Assembly (NCBI RefSeq): GCF_032334255.1
Contig: NZ_JAUHMF010000001.1
Location: forward strand, 1,612,001-1,676,000
From: Thermanaerothrix solaris
Lineage (GTDB): Bacteria > Chloroflexota > Anaerolineae > Anaerolineales > Anaerolineaceae
DNA: 64,000 nt
Direction of reading: 5' to 3'
Below the pieces are notes generated by a model. The model saw only the letters and a list, made by a program, of their open reading frames with translations, did no database searches and was not told the DNA's origin. Positions 25,758 through 34,334 of the stretch are shown here, piece after piece; the stretch's first letter is position 1; each line of letters opens with the position of its first letter. The position numbers were made by a program, and so were the translations under genes.

Positions 25758-27092
25758 ATGAACATCCGACGTATCCCAATCCTGCTCTATGTTTTGGTGC
25801 TGCTTGCTCTGGTGCTGAGTGCCTGTGCACCTGCTTCAACCACTCCTCCCCCCACTGGGGTTGTAGAAACCGTGGTTGTAGAGAAGGAGAAAGTGGTCAC
25901 CCCCACCGCGGCACCGGAGGGGCCAGTGACTATTTCCTTCTGGCATGCCTATAACGCTGACGTGGAAGCCAAGTTTTTGGAGCAAACGATCATCCCGGCC
26001 TTTGAAGCCCAGCATCCCAATATCAAGGTGCAGGCTGTGCTGGTGCCATACGATCAGTTCCGGCGCAAACTTCTGATTGCGCTTTCCGGTGGAACGGCTC
26101 CGGATGTTGCTCGGGTGGACATCATTTGGGTGCCGGAATTGGCTGATCAGGGTGCGCTAGCAAAACTGGATGAAACCATGACCGATTTCGAGACCCTCAA
26201 AGATCAAATGCTCCCCGGCCCACTTTCAACCAACTTTTTCCAGGGACATTATTATGGTTTACCCCTGGATACCAACACCCGCGTGCTGGTTTACAATAAG
26301 GCCATGTTTGCTGCCGCTGGGATCGAAAAACCCCCCGCCACGGTGGACGAATTTTTGGCAGCCTGCGAGAAGATCAAACAACTTGGTGAGGGCAAATATT
26401 GTTTTGCCGATGGTGGTACCTACGCCTGGGCGGTCAACCCGTGGATCTGGTCATTTGGTGGGGATATCACCGATCCCCAGATTACCAAAGCCAGTGGTTA
26501 CGTGAACAGTCCGGAGACGGCAGCGGCCTATCAATTCCTCAAAGATGGGGTAGATAATGGTTACATTCATCCCGGCATCAAAGGGGGTGGCGTGGATGCC
26601 TGGGGCGGTTTTGCTAAAGACGAAATTGCCATGTTGCTTGAGGGCCCGTGGTTCCCGCCTTTGTTTGGGAGTCAGTTCCCGGACAAAGACTATGGCCTAG
26701 CGCTCATGCCGGCCGGAAAAGGCGGTTCCATTTCAGTGGTTGGCGGTGAGGATATTGTGATCTTCCAGCAGAGCCAGCACAAAGAGGCAGCAGCGGAGTT
26801 TGTGCGTTTTATGCTGTCCGAAGAGACGCAACTCAAATGGGTTGAAACCGGCCAGATGCCGGTGCTGAAGAGCGCCGGGGACAGCGAGGTGATCAAGAAT
26901 CACCCCTTCTTTGGCATCTTTCTCGAACAACTTAAGACAGCCAAAGCCCGCACCCCTCACCCGGCTTGGGCGCGCATGGAGGAGAAACTGACCAATACCG
27001 GGCAAGCGATCCTGGCTGGTGAAGGTACCGTCCAGGAAAATCTTGACCGCCTGGCTACGGATTTGGATGCATTATTGGCTTCGTCCCAGTAG
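25758..27092 (+). CDS. Sugar ABC transporter substrate-binding lipoprotein
   Basis: The ATG follows AAAGGAGAAGAAA. The 444-residue product has a lipoprotein signal with lipobox VLSAC (Cys23), a Pro/Thr and Val/Glu linker, then a family-1 extracellular solute-binding domain (VTISFWHAYN, LSGGTAPDVARVDIIWVPELADQG, GLPLDTNTRVLVYNKAMF, LLEGPWFPP). It should capture an oligosaccharide outside the cell and deliver it to the two permeases that follow. Given the GH66 and GH15 genes downstream, isomalto-oligosaccharides are the likely cargo (inference). No ATPase gene is in the operon, which is common when a shared MsmX-type ATPase serves several importers. Confidence 0.93.
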   Translation: MNIRRIPILLYVLVLLALVLSACAPASTTPPPTGVVETVVVEKEKVVTPTAAPEGPVTISFWHAYNADVEAKFLEQTIIPAFEAQHPNIKVQAVLVPYDQFRRKLLIALSGGTAPDVARVDIIWVPELADQGALAKLDETMTDFETLKDQMLPGPLSTNFFQGHYYGLPLDTNTRVLVYNKAMFAAAGIEKPPATVDEFLAACEKIKQLGEGKYCFADGGTYAWAVNPWIWSFGGDITDPQITKASGYVNSPETAAAYQFLKDGVDNGYIHPGIKGGGVDAWGGFAKDEIAMLLEGPWFPPLFGSQFPDKDYGLALMPAGKGGSISVVGGEDIVIFQQSQHKEAAAEFVRFMLSEETQLKWVETGQMPVLKSAGDSEVIKNHPFFGIFLEQLKTAKARTPHPAWARMEEKLTNTGQAILAGEGTVQENLDRLATDLDALLASSQ

Positions 27093-27102
27093 TGATTGCT
27101 CA

Positions 27103-27133
27103 GAGGGGGTGTGAGCCGCTTGCACACCCCCTC
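27103..27133 (+). promoter_or_regulatory. Intercistronic hairpin after the binding-protein gene
   Basis: A perfect 11-bp stem GAGGGGGTGTG (27103-27113) / CACACCCCCTC (27123-27133) with a 9-nt loop and no T-tract. It probably stabilises the upstream mRNA or lowers transcription into the permease genes. Confidence 0.55.
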
Positions 27134-27157
27134 ACCCCACCTTCTCAGGTTTTTACC

Positions 27158-28054
27158 ATGGCCTTGAATTTGAAAACCCGCAAGACCCTTGTGCCCTACC
27201 TATTTCTCCTTCCAGGGATCCTGTTCTTCCTTACCTTCCAGGTGTACCCCTTGGTTAAGGGGTTTCAAATGAGTTTCTATAAATGGTCCCTCATGCCGGG
27301 AAAAGCCAGCCAGTTCATTGGCCTGGCAAATTATGTGCGGGCTTTCAATGACCCGGTGGTAGGACGTGCCTTCATTAACACCTTGATTTACACCTTGGTA
27401 ACGGTACCGGGTCAAATGATCCTGGCGATGGTAGCAGCGCTGCTCTTGCACAGCCTGCCACGGGGACGGGCTTTCTTTCGAACGCTGTATTACCTGCCGG
27501 TGATTACCTCATGGGTTATCGTCTCCCTTCTCATTCGTTATCTTTTTCAAAGCCCCAACGGACTGGTCAATTATTTTCTGGTCGAAGTGTTTCATGTGGT
27601 CAGCAAACCCATCATGTGGTATGAACAAGCCAGCACGGCCTTTATCCCCATCCTGGTCTTGGGGATTTGGAAGGGGATTGGGTGGTCTATGGTGATTTAC
27701 CTGGCTGCGTTGCAGGGCATCCCTCGTGAATTGATGGAAGTCGCTTCCATTGATGGAGCCAATGGCTGGCAGCGGTTTTGGAAGATTATCCTTCCCCTGC
27801 TCGGACCGACAGTCGTCTTCACGCTGGTGATGCTCCTTATCGGCGGCTTCAACGTCTTTATCTCGGTTTATCTGATCACCGGAGGTGGACCGCGCCAGCA
27901 AACCGAAGTCCTATTGAGTTACACCTACCGCCAGGCTTTCGATTTCCTGGATTTTGGCTATGGTGCTGCCCTTTCGATGTTGATGGCCGTTTTTCTGATC
28001 ACGGCGAGTTACCTGCAGATGCGCTTCTTGCGCAAACCAGTTGAGGTGTACTAA
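27158..28054 (+). CDS. Sugar ABC transporter permease, MalF type
   Basis: The ATG at 27158 (MALNLKTRKTLVPYLF) gives 298 residues with six membrane segments. The EAA loop reads ELMEVASIDGANGWQRFWKIILP near residue 190-212. This inner-membrane subunit contacts the missing shared ATPase through that loop. A longer frame to 27092 crosses the intercistronic hairpin and adds no conserved text. The stop overlaps the next start by one base (TAATG). Confidence 0.92.
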   Translation: MALNLKTRKTLVPYLFLLPGILFFLTFQVYPLVKGFQMSFYKWSLMPGKASQFIGLANYVRAFNDPVVGRAFINTLIYTLVTVPGQMILAMVAALLLHSLPRGRAFFRTLYYLPVITSWVIVSLLIRYLFQSPNGLVNYFLVEVFHVVSKPIMWYEQASTAFIPILVLGIWKGIGWSMVIYLAALQGIPRELMEVASIDGANGWQRFWKIILPLLGPTVVFTLVMLLIGGFNVFISVYLITGGGPRQQTEVLLSYTYRQAFDFLDFGYGAALSMLMAVFLITASYLQMRFLRKPVEVY

Positions 28055-28908
28055 TGAGAGTGGCTAGGAAACCTTTTAACCCCAAAAGATTCTTCCGCCT
28101 GGTGTTGCTTTATCTTCTTGCGGCGGGTGGCGCAGTGGTGATGATCTTTCCGTTTCTTTGGATGGTTTCCAATGCCTTTAAGGAACACGTCTTTGTTATC
28201 GAATATCCGCCCCAGTTGATCCCCACCCATCCTTCAATCGGTAATTTTATGCGTGCCTGGACTTCCAATAATTTTCAACTTTATTTCACCAACAGCGCGG
28301 TTGTAGCTTTGACCTCCACGTTCTTCACCGTCCTGTTTTCAGCCATGATGGCCTATGCCTTTGCTCGTTTTAAGTTTCCTGGGCGTGAGATCCTGTTCTT
28401 CGCCATTCTTCTGGTGCTGATGGTGCCCGACATGATCACCATTATCCCAAAATTTGTATTGATCAAAACCTTAGGTTTGCGCAATAGTTTGTGGGGATTA
28501 ATTTTGGTTTACATTGCCGGTAGTACATCGCTCAACACGTTTTTACTGCGCGGGTTCTTCGAGCAATTGCCCCACGAACTTGAAGAAGCCATGCTGATGG
28601 ATGGTGCCGGTTACTTCACCATCTTCCTGCGTATGATCCTGCCACTTTCGGCTCCGGCGCTGGCCACAGTGACCATTTTTTCCTTTCTCGGCCATTGGGA
28701 TGAATTCACCTGGGCCTTGACCATCATAGATGATCCCCTCAAACGCACCCTGCCGATTGCTATTTACTCGTTTCAGGGGCAACACGGCACTGAGTGGGGG
28801 TTGGTTTTTGCGGCCATGATCATCGCATTGATCCCGGTGCTGATCATCTTTATTGCCCTTCAACGATATTTCGTCAGCGGCATTACGGCTGGTGCGGTTA
28901 AAGGATGA
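28054..28908 (+). CDS. Sugar ABC transporter permease, MalG type
   Basis: 284 residues and six membrane segments, with an EAA loop ELEEAMLMDGAGYFTIFLRM near residue 170-190 and the typical C-terminus RYFVSGITAGAVKG. It pairs with the preceding permease to form the channel. It overlaps its neighbours on both sides (TAATG at the start, ATGA at the end), so translation of the block is coupled. Confidence 0.93.
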   Translation: MRVARKPFNPKRFFRLVLLYLLAAGGAVVMIFPFLWMVSNAFKEHVFVIEYPPQLIPTHPSIGNFMRAWTSNNFQLYFTNSAVVALTSTFFTVLFSAMMAYAFARFKFPGREILFFAILLVLMVPDMITIIPKFVLIKTLGLRNSLWGLILVYIAGSTSLNTFLLRGFFEQLPHELEEAMLMDGAGYFTIFLRMILPLSAPALATVTIFSFLGHWDEFTWALTIIDDPLKRTLPIAIYSFQGQHGTEWGLVFAAMIIALIPVLIIFIALQRYFVSGITAGAVKG

Positions 28909-30674
28909 ATGGCTTTTATCGGGGGCTTGCCCTGTTACTTATGGGTGGAGTGGGATTATCCGCATGTGGCACACTGGTCTCTCCACCTCCGGATCTACTT
29001 TCAGAGGATACTATGACGCAATCTGCTGTCACCATTGATGGAGTTGAATTTCCCCGCGCTTTTTTCCGCCCTGGTGAACCGGTTGTCTGGTCGGTGAGGG
29101 TAAGAAACGAAGCCATGGACGCCCTTCCTGTTTCCGTGAAGGCGCGGGTTGTTTTCATGGCTCAACCTCTTGTCGAGTTACAACGCACTCTCACCCTTTC
29201 TATGGGCATTAAAAGCTTGGAATTCGTCTGGCACCCGACGCCAGAAGCGCCACGTGGTTATGGGCTAGATGTGACAGTGAGTACATCGGATGGGCGAACA
29301 CTCGCAGCCCATTCCACGGCGTTTGACGTATTGGAACACTGGACGCAGATGCCCCGTTATGGGTTCTTAAGTGACTTCCAACCTAACCGCCCGAACATTG
29401 AGGCGGTATTTCGATCGATCCAAACGTATCGCCTCAATGCGTTGCAATTCTACGATTGGATGTACCGCCACGAACAGTTCCTAACCGAACAGGAACCTTA
29501 CCAGGATCCGCTGGGACGAACGCTTTCTAGGCGTACCGTAGATACCATGATCACAGCTGCCCATGCTCGAGGTATTGCAGCCATGCCCTACACGGCAATT
29601 TACGCCGCGTCCATGGCGTTTTATCACCAGCATGTTGACTGGGCCCTCTATCGGTCCAATGGTCAGCCCTATTTATTGGGAGAGAATTTCCTGGTGTACA
29701 TGGATCCGCGCCCGAGTTCGCCCTGGTCTCAGCATCTATTGGCCCAATTTGATGAAATCCTCACCCAAACGGATTTTGACGGTATTCACCTGGATCAATA
29801 TGGCGATCCCAAGGATGCCTACGACGTCCAAGGAAACCATTTCAACCTGGCCGAACCGCTCGCAGCATTGATCAACCTCACCCGCGAGCATGTGCGGCGA
29901 CTACGTCCCGAGGGGGCAGTTGTTTTCAATGCCGTCGGCAACTGGCCGATAGAAACCGTGGCTGCGGCGGGGCAGGACATTGTGTATATCGAGGTCTGGC
30001 CGCCCTATACGTCTTTCCAAGATCTTCACCACCTGATTGTCCAGGCACAACATCTCAGCGGCGGGAAGGCGGTGGTTTTGGCGGCTTATATTGACCCCAG
30101 GTATGAGGTTAACGCCCGCCTTATGGATGCCATCATCTTGGCCAGTGGGGGCTCCCACATTGAATTTGGCGAGGAGGAGGGGTATCTGGCCGACCCTTAT
30201 TTTCCCAACTACAAAACGCTTTCGCCATCATTGGGAGAAACACTACGACGTTATCAGGAATTTGCCATTCGCTATCAAAATTTCTTCGGTCCTACTACCC
30301 GCGAGGCTACAACCGACTATGCCCCTCGCATTATCCTACCTGGCTTGGAAACGTCCCCCAGCCTTCAATGGAATAAGGTTTATCCATTAGTTAGAGAAAG
30401 CGATTCATTTACAGCAATTAACCTGATCAACTTGGTGGGGTTGTCAACTGGGGAATGGAACCAACCCATTACCCAGATACCTACCACAATCATTGGTCAG
30501 CCTGTTGTTTTAGAAAAGGTTCCTCGCGCCGTCCGTCAGGTGTGGTGGGCTTCCCCTGATTTCCCGAACTTCGTGCTCTCTCCTCTTCCGTTTACGCTTG
30601 CAGAGGGAGAGTTAAGATTTCAAATCCCTGCGCTCCATTACTGGGGGCTGATTCTGATCGAATGGAGTCAATAA
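28905..30674 (+). CDS. GH66 dextranase-like lipoprotein
   Basis: The 589-residue product starts in an ATGA overlap. It has a lipobox (VGLSAC, Cys21), an N-terminal beta domain (about 35-145) and a GH66-type barrel. Family text includes RYGFLSDF, ALQFYDWMYRHEQFL, AAMPYTAIYAAS, FDGIHLDQYG with Asp297 as likely nucleophile, and YIEVWPPY with Glu363 as likely acid/base. GH66 enzymes cleave alpha-1,6-glucans (dextranase) or cyclise them (cycloisomaltooligosaccharide glucanotransferase). Endo-dextranase with surface anchoring fits the operon best. It lacks the long C-terminal carbohydrate modules of streptococcal dextranases. The gene follows the two permeases and is followed by GH15 after 1 nt. 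Confidence 0.88.
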   Translation: MNGFYRGLALLLMGGVGLSACGTLVSPPPDLLSEDTMTQSAVTIDGVEFPRAFFRPGEPVVWSVRVRNEAMDALPVSVKARVVFMAQPLVELQRTLTLSMGIKSLEFVWHPTPEAPRGYGLDVTVSTSDGRTLAAHSTAFDVLEHWTQMPRYGFLSDFQPNRPNIEAVFRSIQTYRLNALQFYDWMYRHEQFLTEQEPYQDPLGRTLSRRTVDTMITAAHARGIAAMPYTAIYAASMAFYHQHVDWALYRSNGQPYLLGENFLVYMDPRPSSPWSQHLLAQFDEILTQTDFDGIHLDQYGDPKDAYDVQGNHFNLAEPLAALINLTREHVRRLRPEGAVVFNAVGNWPIETVAAAGQDIVYIEVWPPYTSFQDLHHLIVQAQHLSGGKAVVLAAYIDPRYEVNARLMDAIILASGGSHIEFGEEEGYLADPYFPNYKTLSPSLGETLRRYQEFAIRYQNFFGPTTREATTDYAPRIILPGLETSPSLQWNKVYPLVRESDSFTAINLINLVGLSTGEWNQPITQIPTTIIGQPVVLEKVPRAVRQVWWASPDFPNFVLSPLPFTLAEGELRFQIPALHYWGLILIEWSQ

Positions 30675-30675
30675 C

Positions 30676-31764
30676 ATGCAACTGGATCTATACCGCGCGA
30701 GTATTGCTATTATTCTGAAAAATCAAGCTCCAACTGGGAGTTACATTGCCAGTCCCAATTTTCCCACCTACCACTATTGTTGGTTTCGGGATGGTGCCTA
30801 CATTGCCTATGCCATGAATCGGGCAGGTGAACATCACAGTGCCTTTCGCTTTCACACCTGGAGCGCTCGAACCATCTTACGCCATGCCGAAAAAGCCCAG
30901 CGGGCGGTTGAAAAAGCCCACCAGGGTTTACCCTTGGGAGAAGATTACCTTCACACCCGCTACACCCTAGAGGGGGAGGAGGCTGGCGGGGAGGGCTGGG
31001 CGAACTTTCAACTTGATGGGTTTGGGACCTGGTTATGGGCAGTTGAACAGCATATTCAAATGAGTGGTGACTCCCTGCCCGCCGAATGGCGCCAGGCTGG
31101 TGAGGTGGTGGCGACTTACTTAAGGGCGCTGTGGCAAACCCCTTGCTACGATTGTTGGGAAGAGCACCCGGAGGCGATTCACCCCTACACGTTGGCCGCG
31201 ATTTGCGGTGGGTTAGAGGCCTATTCCCGCTGGGGCAGCGATGCCGTAAGCGCTCAAACGGCGCAGAACATTCGGGATTTCATCCTGAGCAATGCGGTGC
31301 AGGCAGGACATTTTGTCAAATTCATCGGTGACAAGGGTGTGGATGCCAGTTTGCTTGGTCTGGCAGTCCCGTACCGGGTGGTCTCGCTTCAGGCGCCGCT
31401 CATGCAAGCCACGGTGGCCGAAATTGAGCAAACGCTTCACGTGCCACAGGGAGGCGTTCGCCGTTATGCCACGGATACGTACTATGGGGGCGGCGAATGG
31501 GTGTTATTGGCGGGCTGGTTGGGCTGGTATTATGCAGAGAGTGGGGAAACCTCGCGCGCGCAGGCGTTGCTGGCTTGGATGGAAGCCCAGGCCGATGTAG
31601 AGGGCAATCTTCCCGAACAAGTCCCAGCCTCGCTTATTGACCCGGCGTTTTACATCCCCTGGGTTGAGCGGTGGGGGCCGATTGCGAAACCGTTATTGTG
31701 GTCGCATGCCAAGTACATTATTCTGTATCGGGCGTTGAATTCCACCCCTACTGGTAAGGAATAG
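30676..31764 (+). CDS. GH15 glucoamylase/glucodextranase-like enzyme
   Basis: The 362-residue product has no signal peptide, so it is probably cytoplasmic. GH15 (alpha/alpha)6 motifs are visible: YHYCWFRDGAYIAYAMNRAG near the N-terminus, DCWEEHP with the general acid at Glu162 or Glu163, and the general base Glu314 in NLPEQVP, followed by PLLWSHAKYI. GH15 includes glucoamylase, glucodextranase and trehalase. Next to GH66, release of glucose from imported isomalto-oligosaccharides is the best fit. It consists of the catalytic domain only, shorter than the beta-domain-containing bacterial glucodextranases. GGAG lies about 10 nt before the ATG. Confidence 0.87.
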   Translation: MQLDLYRASIAIILKNQAPTGSYIASPNFPTYHYCWFRDGAYIAYAMNRAGEHHSAFRFHTWSARTILRHAEKAQRAVEKAHQGLPLGEDYLHTRYTLEGEEAGGEGWANFQLDGFGTWLWAVEQHIQMSGDSLPAEWRQAGEVVATYLRALWQTPCYDCWEEHPEAIHPYTLAAICGGLEAYSRWGSDAVSAQTAQNIRDFILSNAVQAGHFVKFIGDKGVDASLLGLAVPYRVVSLQAPLMQATVAEIEQTLHVPQGGVRRYATDTYYGGGEWVLLAGWLGWYYAESGETSRAQALLAWMEAQADVEGNLPEQVPASLIDPAFYIPWVERWGPIAKPLLWSHAKYIILYRALNSTPTGKE

Positions 31765-31792
31765 GGACGAAACGCGTCAGGCTTTAAGGTCG

Positions 31793-31801
31793 TGGTATAA
31801 T
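31793..31801 (+). promoter_or_regulatory. Extended -10 promoter of tRNA-Arg
   Basis: TGG followed by TATAAT (31796-31801), 12 nt before the mature tRNA 5' end. No good -35 hexamer is visible. Confidence 0.5.
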
Positions 31802-31813
31802 ACATCCTGCCGG

Positions 31814-31887
31814 GCCCCAGTAGCTCAAAAGGATAGAGCAAGGCACTCCTAACGCCTTGGTTGGGGGTTCAAGTCCCTCCTGGGGCA
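31814..31887 (+). tRNA. tRNA-Arg (anticodon CCU)
   Basis: The cloverleaf folds by hand. Acceptor GCCCCAG/CTGGGGC, D arm GCTC/GAGC, anticodon loop CTCCTAA with anticodon CCT, T arm GGGGG/CCCTC with TTCAAGT loop (one G-T pair), discriminator A. The 31-39 pair of the anticodon stem is an A-C mismatch. The CCA end is not encoded (CAC follows). It reads AGG codons. Confidence 0.93.
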
Positions 31888-31904
31888 CACGGGGCGAAAA
31901 AAAC

Positions 31905-31932
31905 AACCCCTTCCACCTGCGGAAGGGGTTTT
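31905..31932 (+). terminator. Bidirectional intrinsic terminator
   Basis: AACCCCTTCC (31905-31914) pairs with GGAAGGGGTT (31921-31930) with a 6-nt loop. T residues follow on the plus strand (31929-31932), and a run of A on the left becomes a T-tract for the minus strand. It ends both the tRNA and the convergent small gene. Confidence 0.8.
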
Positions 31933-31964
31933 ACATTTGCGGTTACGACGCAAATCCGTCGGGT

Positions 31965-32321
31965 TTAATTGTTGAAATCGTCGCGGTCTTCAAAGTCGCT
32001 ACCGATTTCCTCGGCTTCCTCATGCTTGTGGCGCACCCACAGTAAAAGCACTTGCCCTTCCGGGGTCTCGACGGAGCGAGCTGCCAGGATGGGCACGCGT
32101 TCTTCCAGACCCAGCGGGTTGCGGAAGTGAAGATAAATGGATTGTTGACGCCGCCACATGCGATAGCAACGTTCCACCAACGCCGCACCATTGAAAGTGC
32201 GCAGACGGGTCAACGCTAGATGATACAAATTCGGGCTTTCATTGAGCCCTAGCGCCCACCCGTCCTCGACGTCCTCGAATACCGGGGGTGGACCTTCGAT
32301 AATCGTAATTCGGTCGTCCAT
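31965..32321 (-). CDS. Conserved-looking small protein of unknown function
   Basis: 118 residues from the ATG at 32321, which has GAGGTG upstream at good spacing; an ATG three codons earlier is too close to that site. The text (MDDRITIIEGPPPVFEDVEDGW, VERCYRMWRRQQSIYLHF, VLLLWVRHKHEE) is acidic at both ends with a basic, aromatic middle and no membrane helix. I do not recognise the family. It is monocistronic with a shared terminator and diverges from the GntR gene. Confidence 0.65.
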   Translation of the reverse strand: MDDRITIIEGPPPVFEDVEDGWALGLNESPNLYHLALTRLRTFNGAALVERCYRMWRRQQSIYLHFRNPLGLEERVPILAARSVETPEGQVLLLWVRHKHEEAEEIGSDFEDRDDFNN

Positions 32322-32434
32322 AGGCTCCATCACCTCAAGCCCATATCATATCACAAAGATGGTTAAAGAGGAAATAATTCTCACACCCAACCTTAAAAAA
32401 TGATTGTGTGTGGCTTAAAAAATGGGCTTACCTA

Positions 32435-32463
32435 TTGATTTTCGACCTCGATTTTTTTATAGT
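32435..32463 (+). promoter_or_regulatory. Promoter of the GntR/amino-sugar operon
   Basis: TTGATT (32435-32440), 17 nt, TATAGT (32458-32463). Predicted start near 32470, just before the paired operator-like repeats. Confidence 0.65.
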
Positions 32464-32479
32464 AGAAATGTCATATCCC

Positions 32480-32506
32480 AACATCATGATGTTATAACAA
32501 TATAAC
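32480..32506 (+). promoter_or_regulatory. Likely GntR-family operators
   Basis: A perfect 14-bp palindrome AACATCATGATGTT (32480-32493) is overlapped by an inverted repeat GTTATA (32491-32496) / TATAAC (32501-32506). They lie 10-36 nt past the predicted transcription start and 20 nt before the start codon, a typical blocking position for autoregulation. Confidence 0.5.
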
Positions 32507-32525
32507 TCTACTTCCGACCCGGCGC

Positions 32526-33254
32526 ATGCTCAACGCAAACAGCCCAATCCCCCTTTATTACCAATTGAAAAGTTACCTTCAGGATCAGATCCTGCAAGGG
32601 CTGCTCAAGCCGGGGGAACGCATCCCAACCGAGAAGGAGTTGGGCGAGCGCTTCAAGATCAGCCGTACCACAGTGCGCCAGGCTATCGGTGACCTGATCA
32701 ATGAGGGCTTGCTGGTGAGGGTACATGGCAAGGGGACGTTCGTCGCCCAGCCGCGCATCCAGCAACACCTGGGGTTGCTGACCTCGTTCACCCAGGACAT
32801 GGAAGCTCATCATCGCACCCCCTCATCCCAAGTCCTACAGTTTGAGGTGCTACCGGCGCCTCCGCCGGTAGCCCGCGCGTTGCAAATCAAAATCGGCACA
32901 GCGGTCATTATGCTCAAACGTGTGCGCCTGGCGGATGGGCAACCCCTGGCACTGGAAATCGCCTACCTGCCGGAAGAACCCTTTCGTCCTTTACTTGACC
33001 TGGATATGAGCCAGCGCTCCCTCTACGCTACCCTCAAAGCGCATTTTGGGGTTGAGCCGCAGCGTGCGCTGCAACAGATGGAAGCCGTGGCGTGCCCAGC
33101 TGAGGAAGCCCGCTTTCTGCAGGTCAACAAAGGAAGCCCGATCCTGCATATCTTTCGCACCACGTTTGATCAATCGGGTAGGCCCTTTGAATTTGTCGAA
33201 TCCTACTACCGTAGCGACCGCTTTTTCTTCACCATAGAGATTTGGAGCCGGTAA
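32526..33254 (+). CDS. GntR/HutC-family regulator with UTRA domain
   Basis: 242 residues. The winged helix reads IPLYYQLKSYLQDQILQG through ERFKISRTTVRQAIGDLINEGLLVRVHGKGTFV, followed by a UTRA ligand domain (about 85-240). This is the NagR/YvoA subtype, whose effectors are amino-sugar phosphates. NagA and a SIS deaminase downstream fit that. It is the first gene of the operon, so it should be autoregulated. No clear ribosome binding site precedes the ATG. Its stop overlaps the ROK kinase start (TAATG). Confidence 0.9.
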   Translation: MLNANSPIPLYYQLKSYLQDQILQGLLKPGERIPTEKELGERFKISRTTVRQAIGDLINEGLLVRVHGKGTFVAQPRIQQHLGLLTSFTQDMEAHHRTPSSQVLQFEVLPAPPPVARALQIKIGTAVIMLKRVRLADGQPLALEIAYLPEEPFRPLLDLDMSQRSLYATLKAHFGVEPQRALQQMEAVACPAEEARFLQVNKGSPILHIFRTTFDQSGRPFEFVESYYRSDRFFFTIEIWSR

Positions 33255-34288
33255 TGATCGGGCAGCCTCCATCGCCCTCATCACAACTTTTAGCCATTGG
33301 CATTGATCTCGGCGCAACTAAAATCGCCTCGGTGCTGGTGACAGAAACCGGCACGGTTTTGGAAGCCCATCACCGCCCAACCTTACCCCAGCGTGGGCCG
33401 GCGGCCGTGCTTGACGACCTTGCTGCCGAGGTCGCTTTCCTGATGGAACGCGCCCTTGCCCAAGGTGGGACACTGCTGGGGGTGGGTATTGGCAGCCCAG
33501 GCCAGGTCAACCCGCTTGAGGGCAGTGTGCGAAATGCCGTCAACCTGGGCTGGCAGGAAGTTTTCCTGGTGCGTGAGGTGCAAGCCCGCTTGGCAAGTCC
33601 GCTCCCGATATGGATTGAAAAGGATACCAACGCTGCTGCCCTGGGCGAGTACTACTGGGGAGCAGGGCAGGGATGTGAAGATTTCGTTTTCTTGGGCATC
33701 GGTTCTGGCTTGGGCGGGGGCATCATTGCCCATGGCGACCTGGTGCGTGGCGCTGATGGTAACGCTGCTGAGGTGGGGCATATCGCGCTCGATCCGCAGC
33801 AAGGTCGCCCATGCGCTTGTGGCTTACGTGGCTGTGTGGAGACCGTCGTCTCCGGGCCGGGGCTGGTGGCAATTACCCAGCGTCTGCTTGCCGCGGGGGC
33901 CCATCCCACCCGTCTTGCGATGGTTGATTTGGACGCCCATGCTGTGGTGCAAGCAGCAGCGGAGGGAGATGCTCTGGCGCAGGCGGCGCTGGATGAGATG
34001 GCAGCAGCCTTCACCACCCTGGTGGCGTACATCCTGGGGCTGCTCAACCCGGCTCGCATCGTCATTGGTGGCGGCTTGGGGTTAGCCGTCTTTGAACCTT
34101 TACGCGCTTATCTGGAACGCGAATTGCCCCATCGTGTGTTGGCAGCCAGTTATCGCAACCTGCGCATCGTCCGTTCGCAATTGGAGAACCCAGCGCTGGG
34201 TGCGGCGTGTCTGGTCTGGCAAGCGCGGCGGACCCACTTATCGAAAGGAGGTGATGCAAAGGGAACAAGAGACGACACCATTGTGTAA
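33254..34288 (+). CDS. ROK-family sugar kinase, probable N-acetylhexosamine kinase
   Basis: The ATG at 33254 overlaps the GntR stop and has TTGGAG upstream; it gives 344 residues. It has the phosphate-binding loop IGIDLGATKIASVL, the catalytic-region text WIEKDTNAAALGEYYWG, and the ROK zinc motif CACGLRGCVE. There is no HTH, so it is a kinase and not a repressor. With NagA downstream, phosphorylation of GlcNAc (or a related amino sugar) at C6 after uptake is the likely step; glucokinase activity cannot be excluded. Confidence 0.88.
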   Translation: MIGQPPSPSSQLLAIGIDLGATKIASVLVTETGTVLEAHHRPTLPQRGPAAVLDDLAAEVAFLMERALAQGGTLLGVGIGSPGQVNPLEGSVRNAVNLGWQEVFLVREVQARLASPLPIWIEKDTNAAALGEYYWGAGQGCEDFVFLGIGSGLGGGIIAHGDLVRGADGNAAEVGHIALDPQQGRPCACGLRGCVETVVSGPGLVAITQRLLAAGAHPTRLAMVDLDAHAVVQAAAEGDALAQAALDEMAAAFTTLVAYILGLLNPARIVIGGGLGLAVFEPLRAYLERELPHRVLAASYRNLRIVRSQLENPALGAACLVWQARRTHLSKGGDAKGTRDDTIV

Positions 34289-34334
34289 GTCATGCACCCT
34301 TAAAACCCCGACCCCAATGAAGAGGAGGAAGAAG

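Noticed and set aside
25667..25954. Small plus-strand frame starting near an AAAGGAGG before the binding-protein gene
   Set aside because: It overlaps the binding-protein gene in another frame, and the protein text is only a frame-shifted copy of it.
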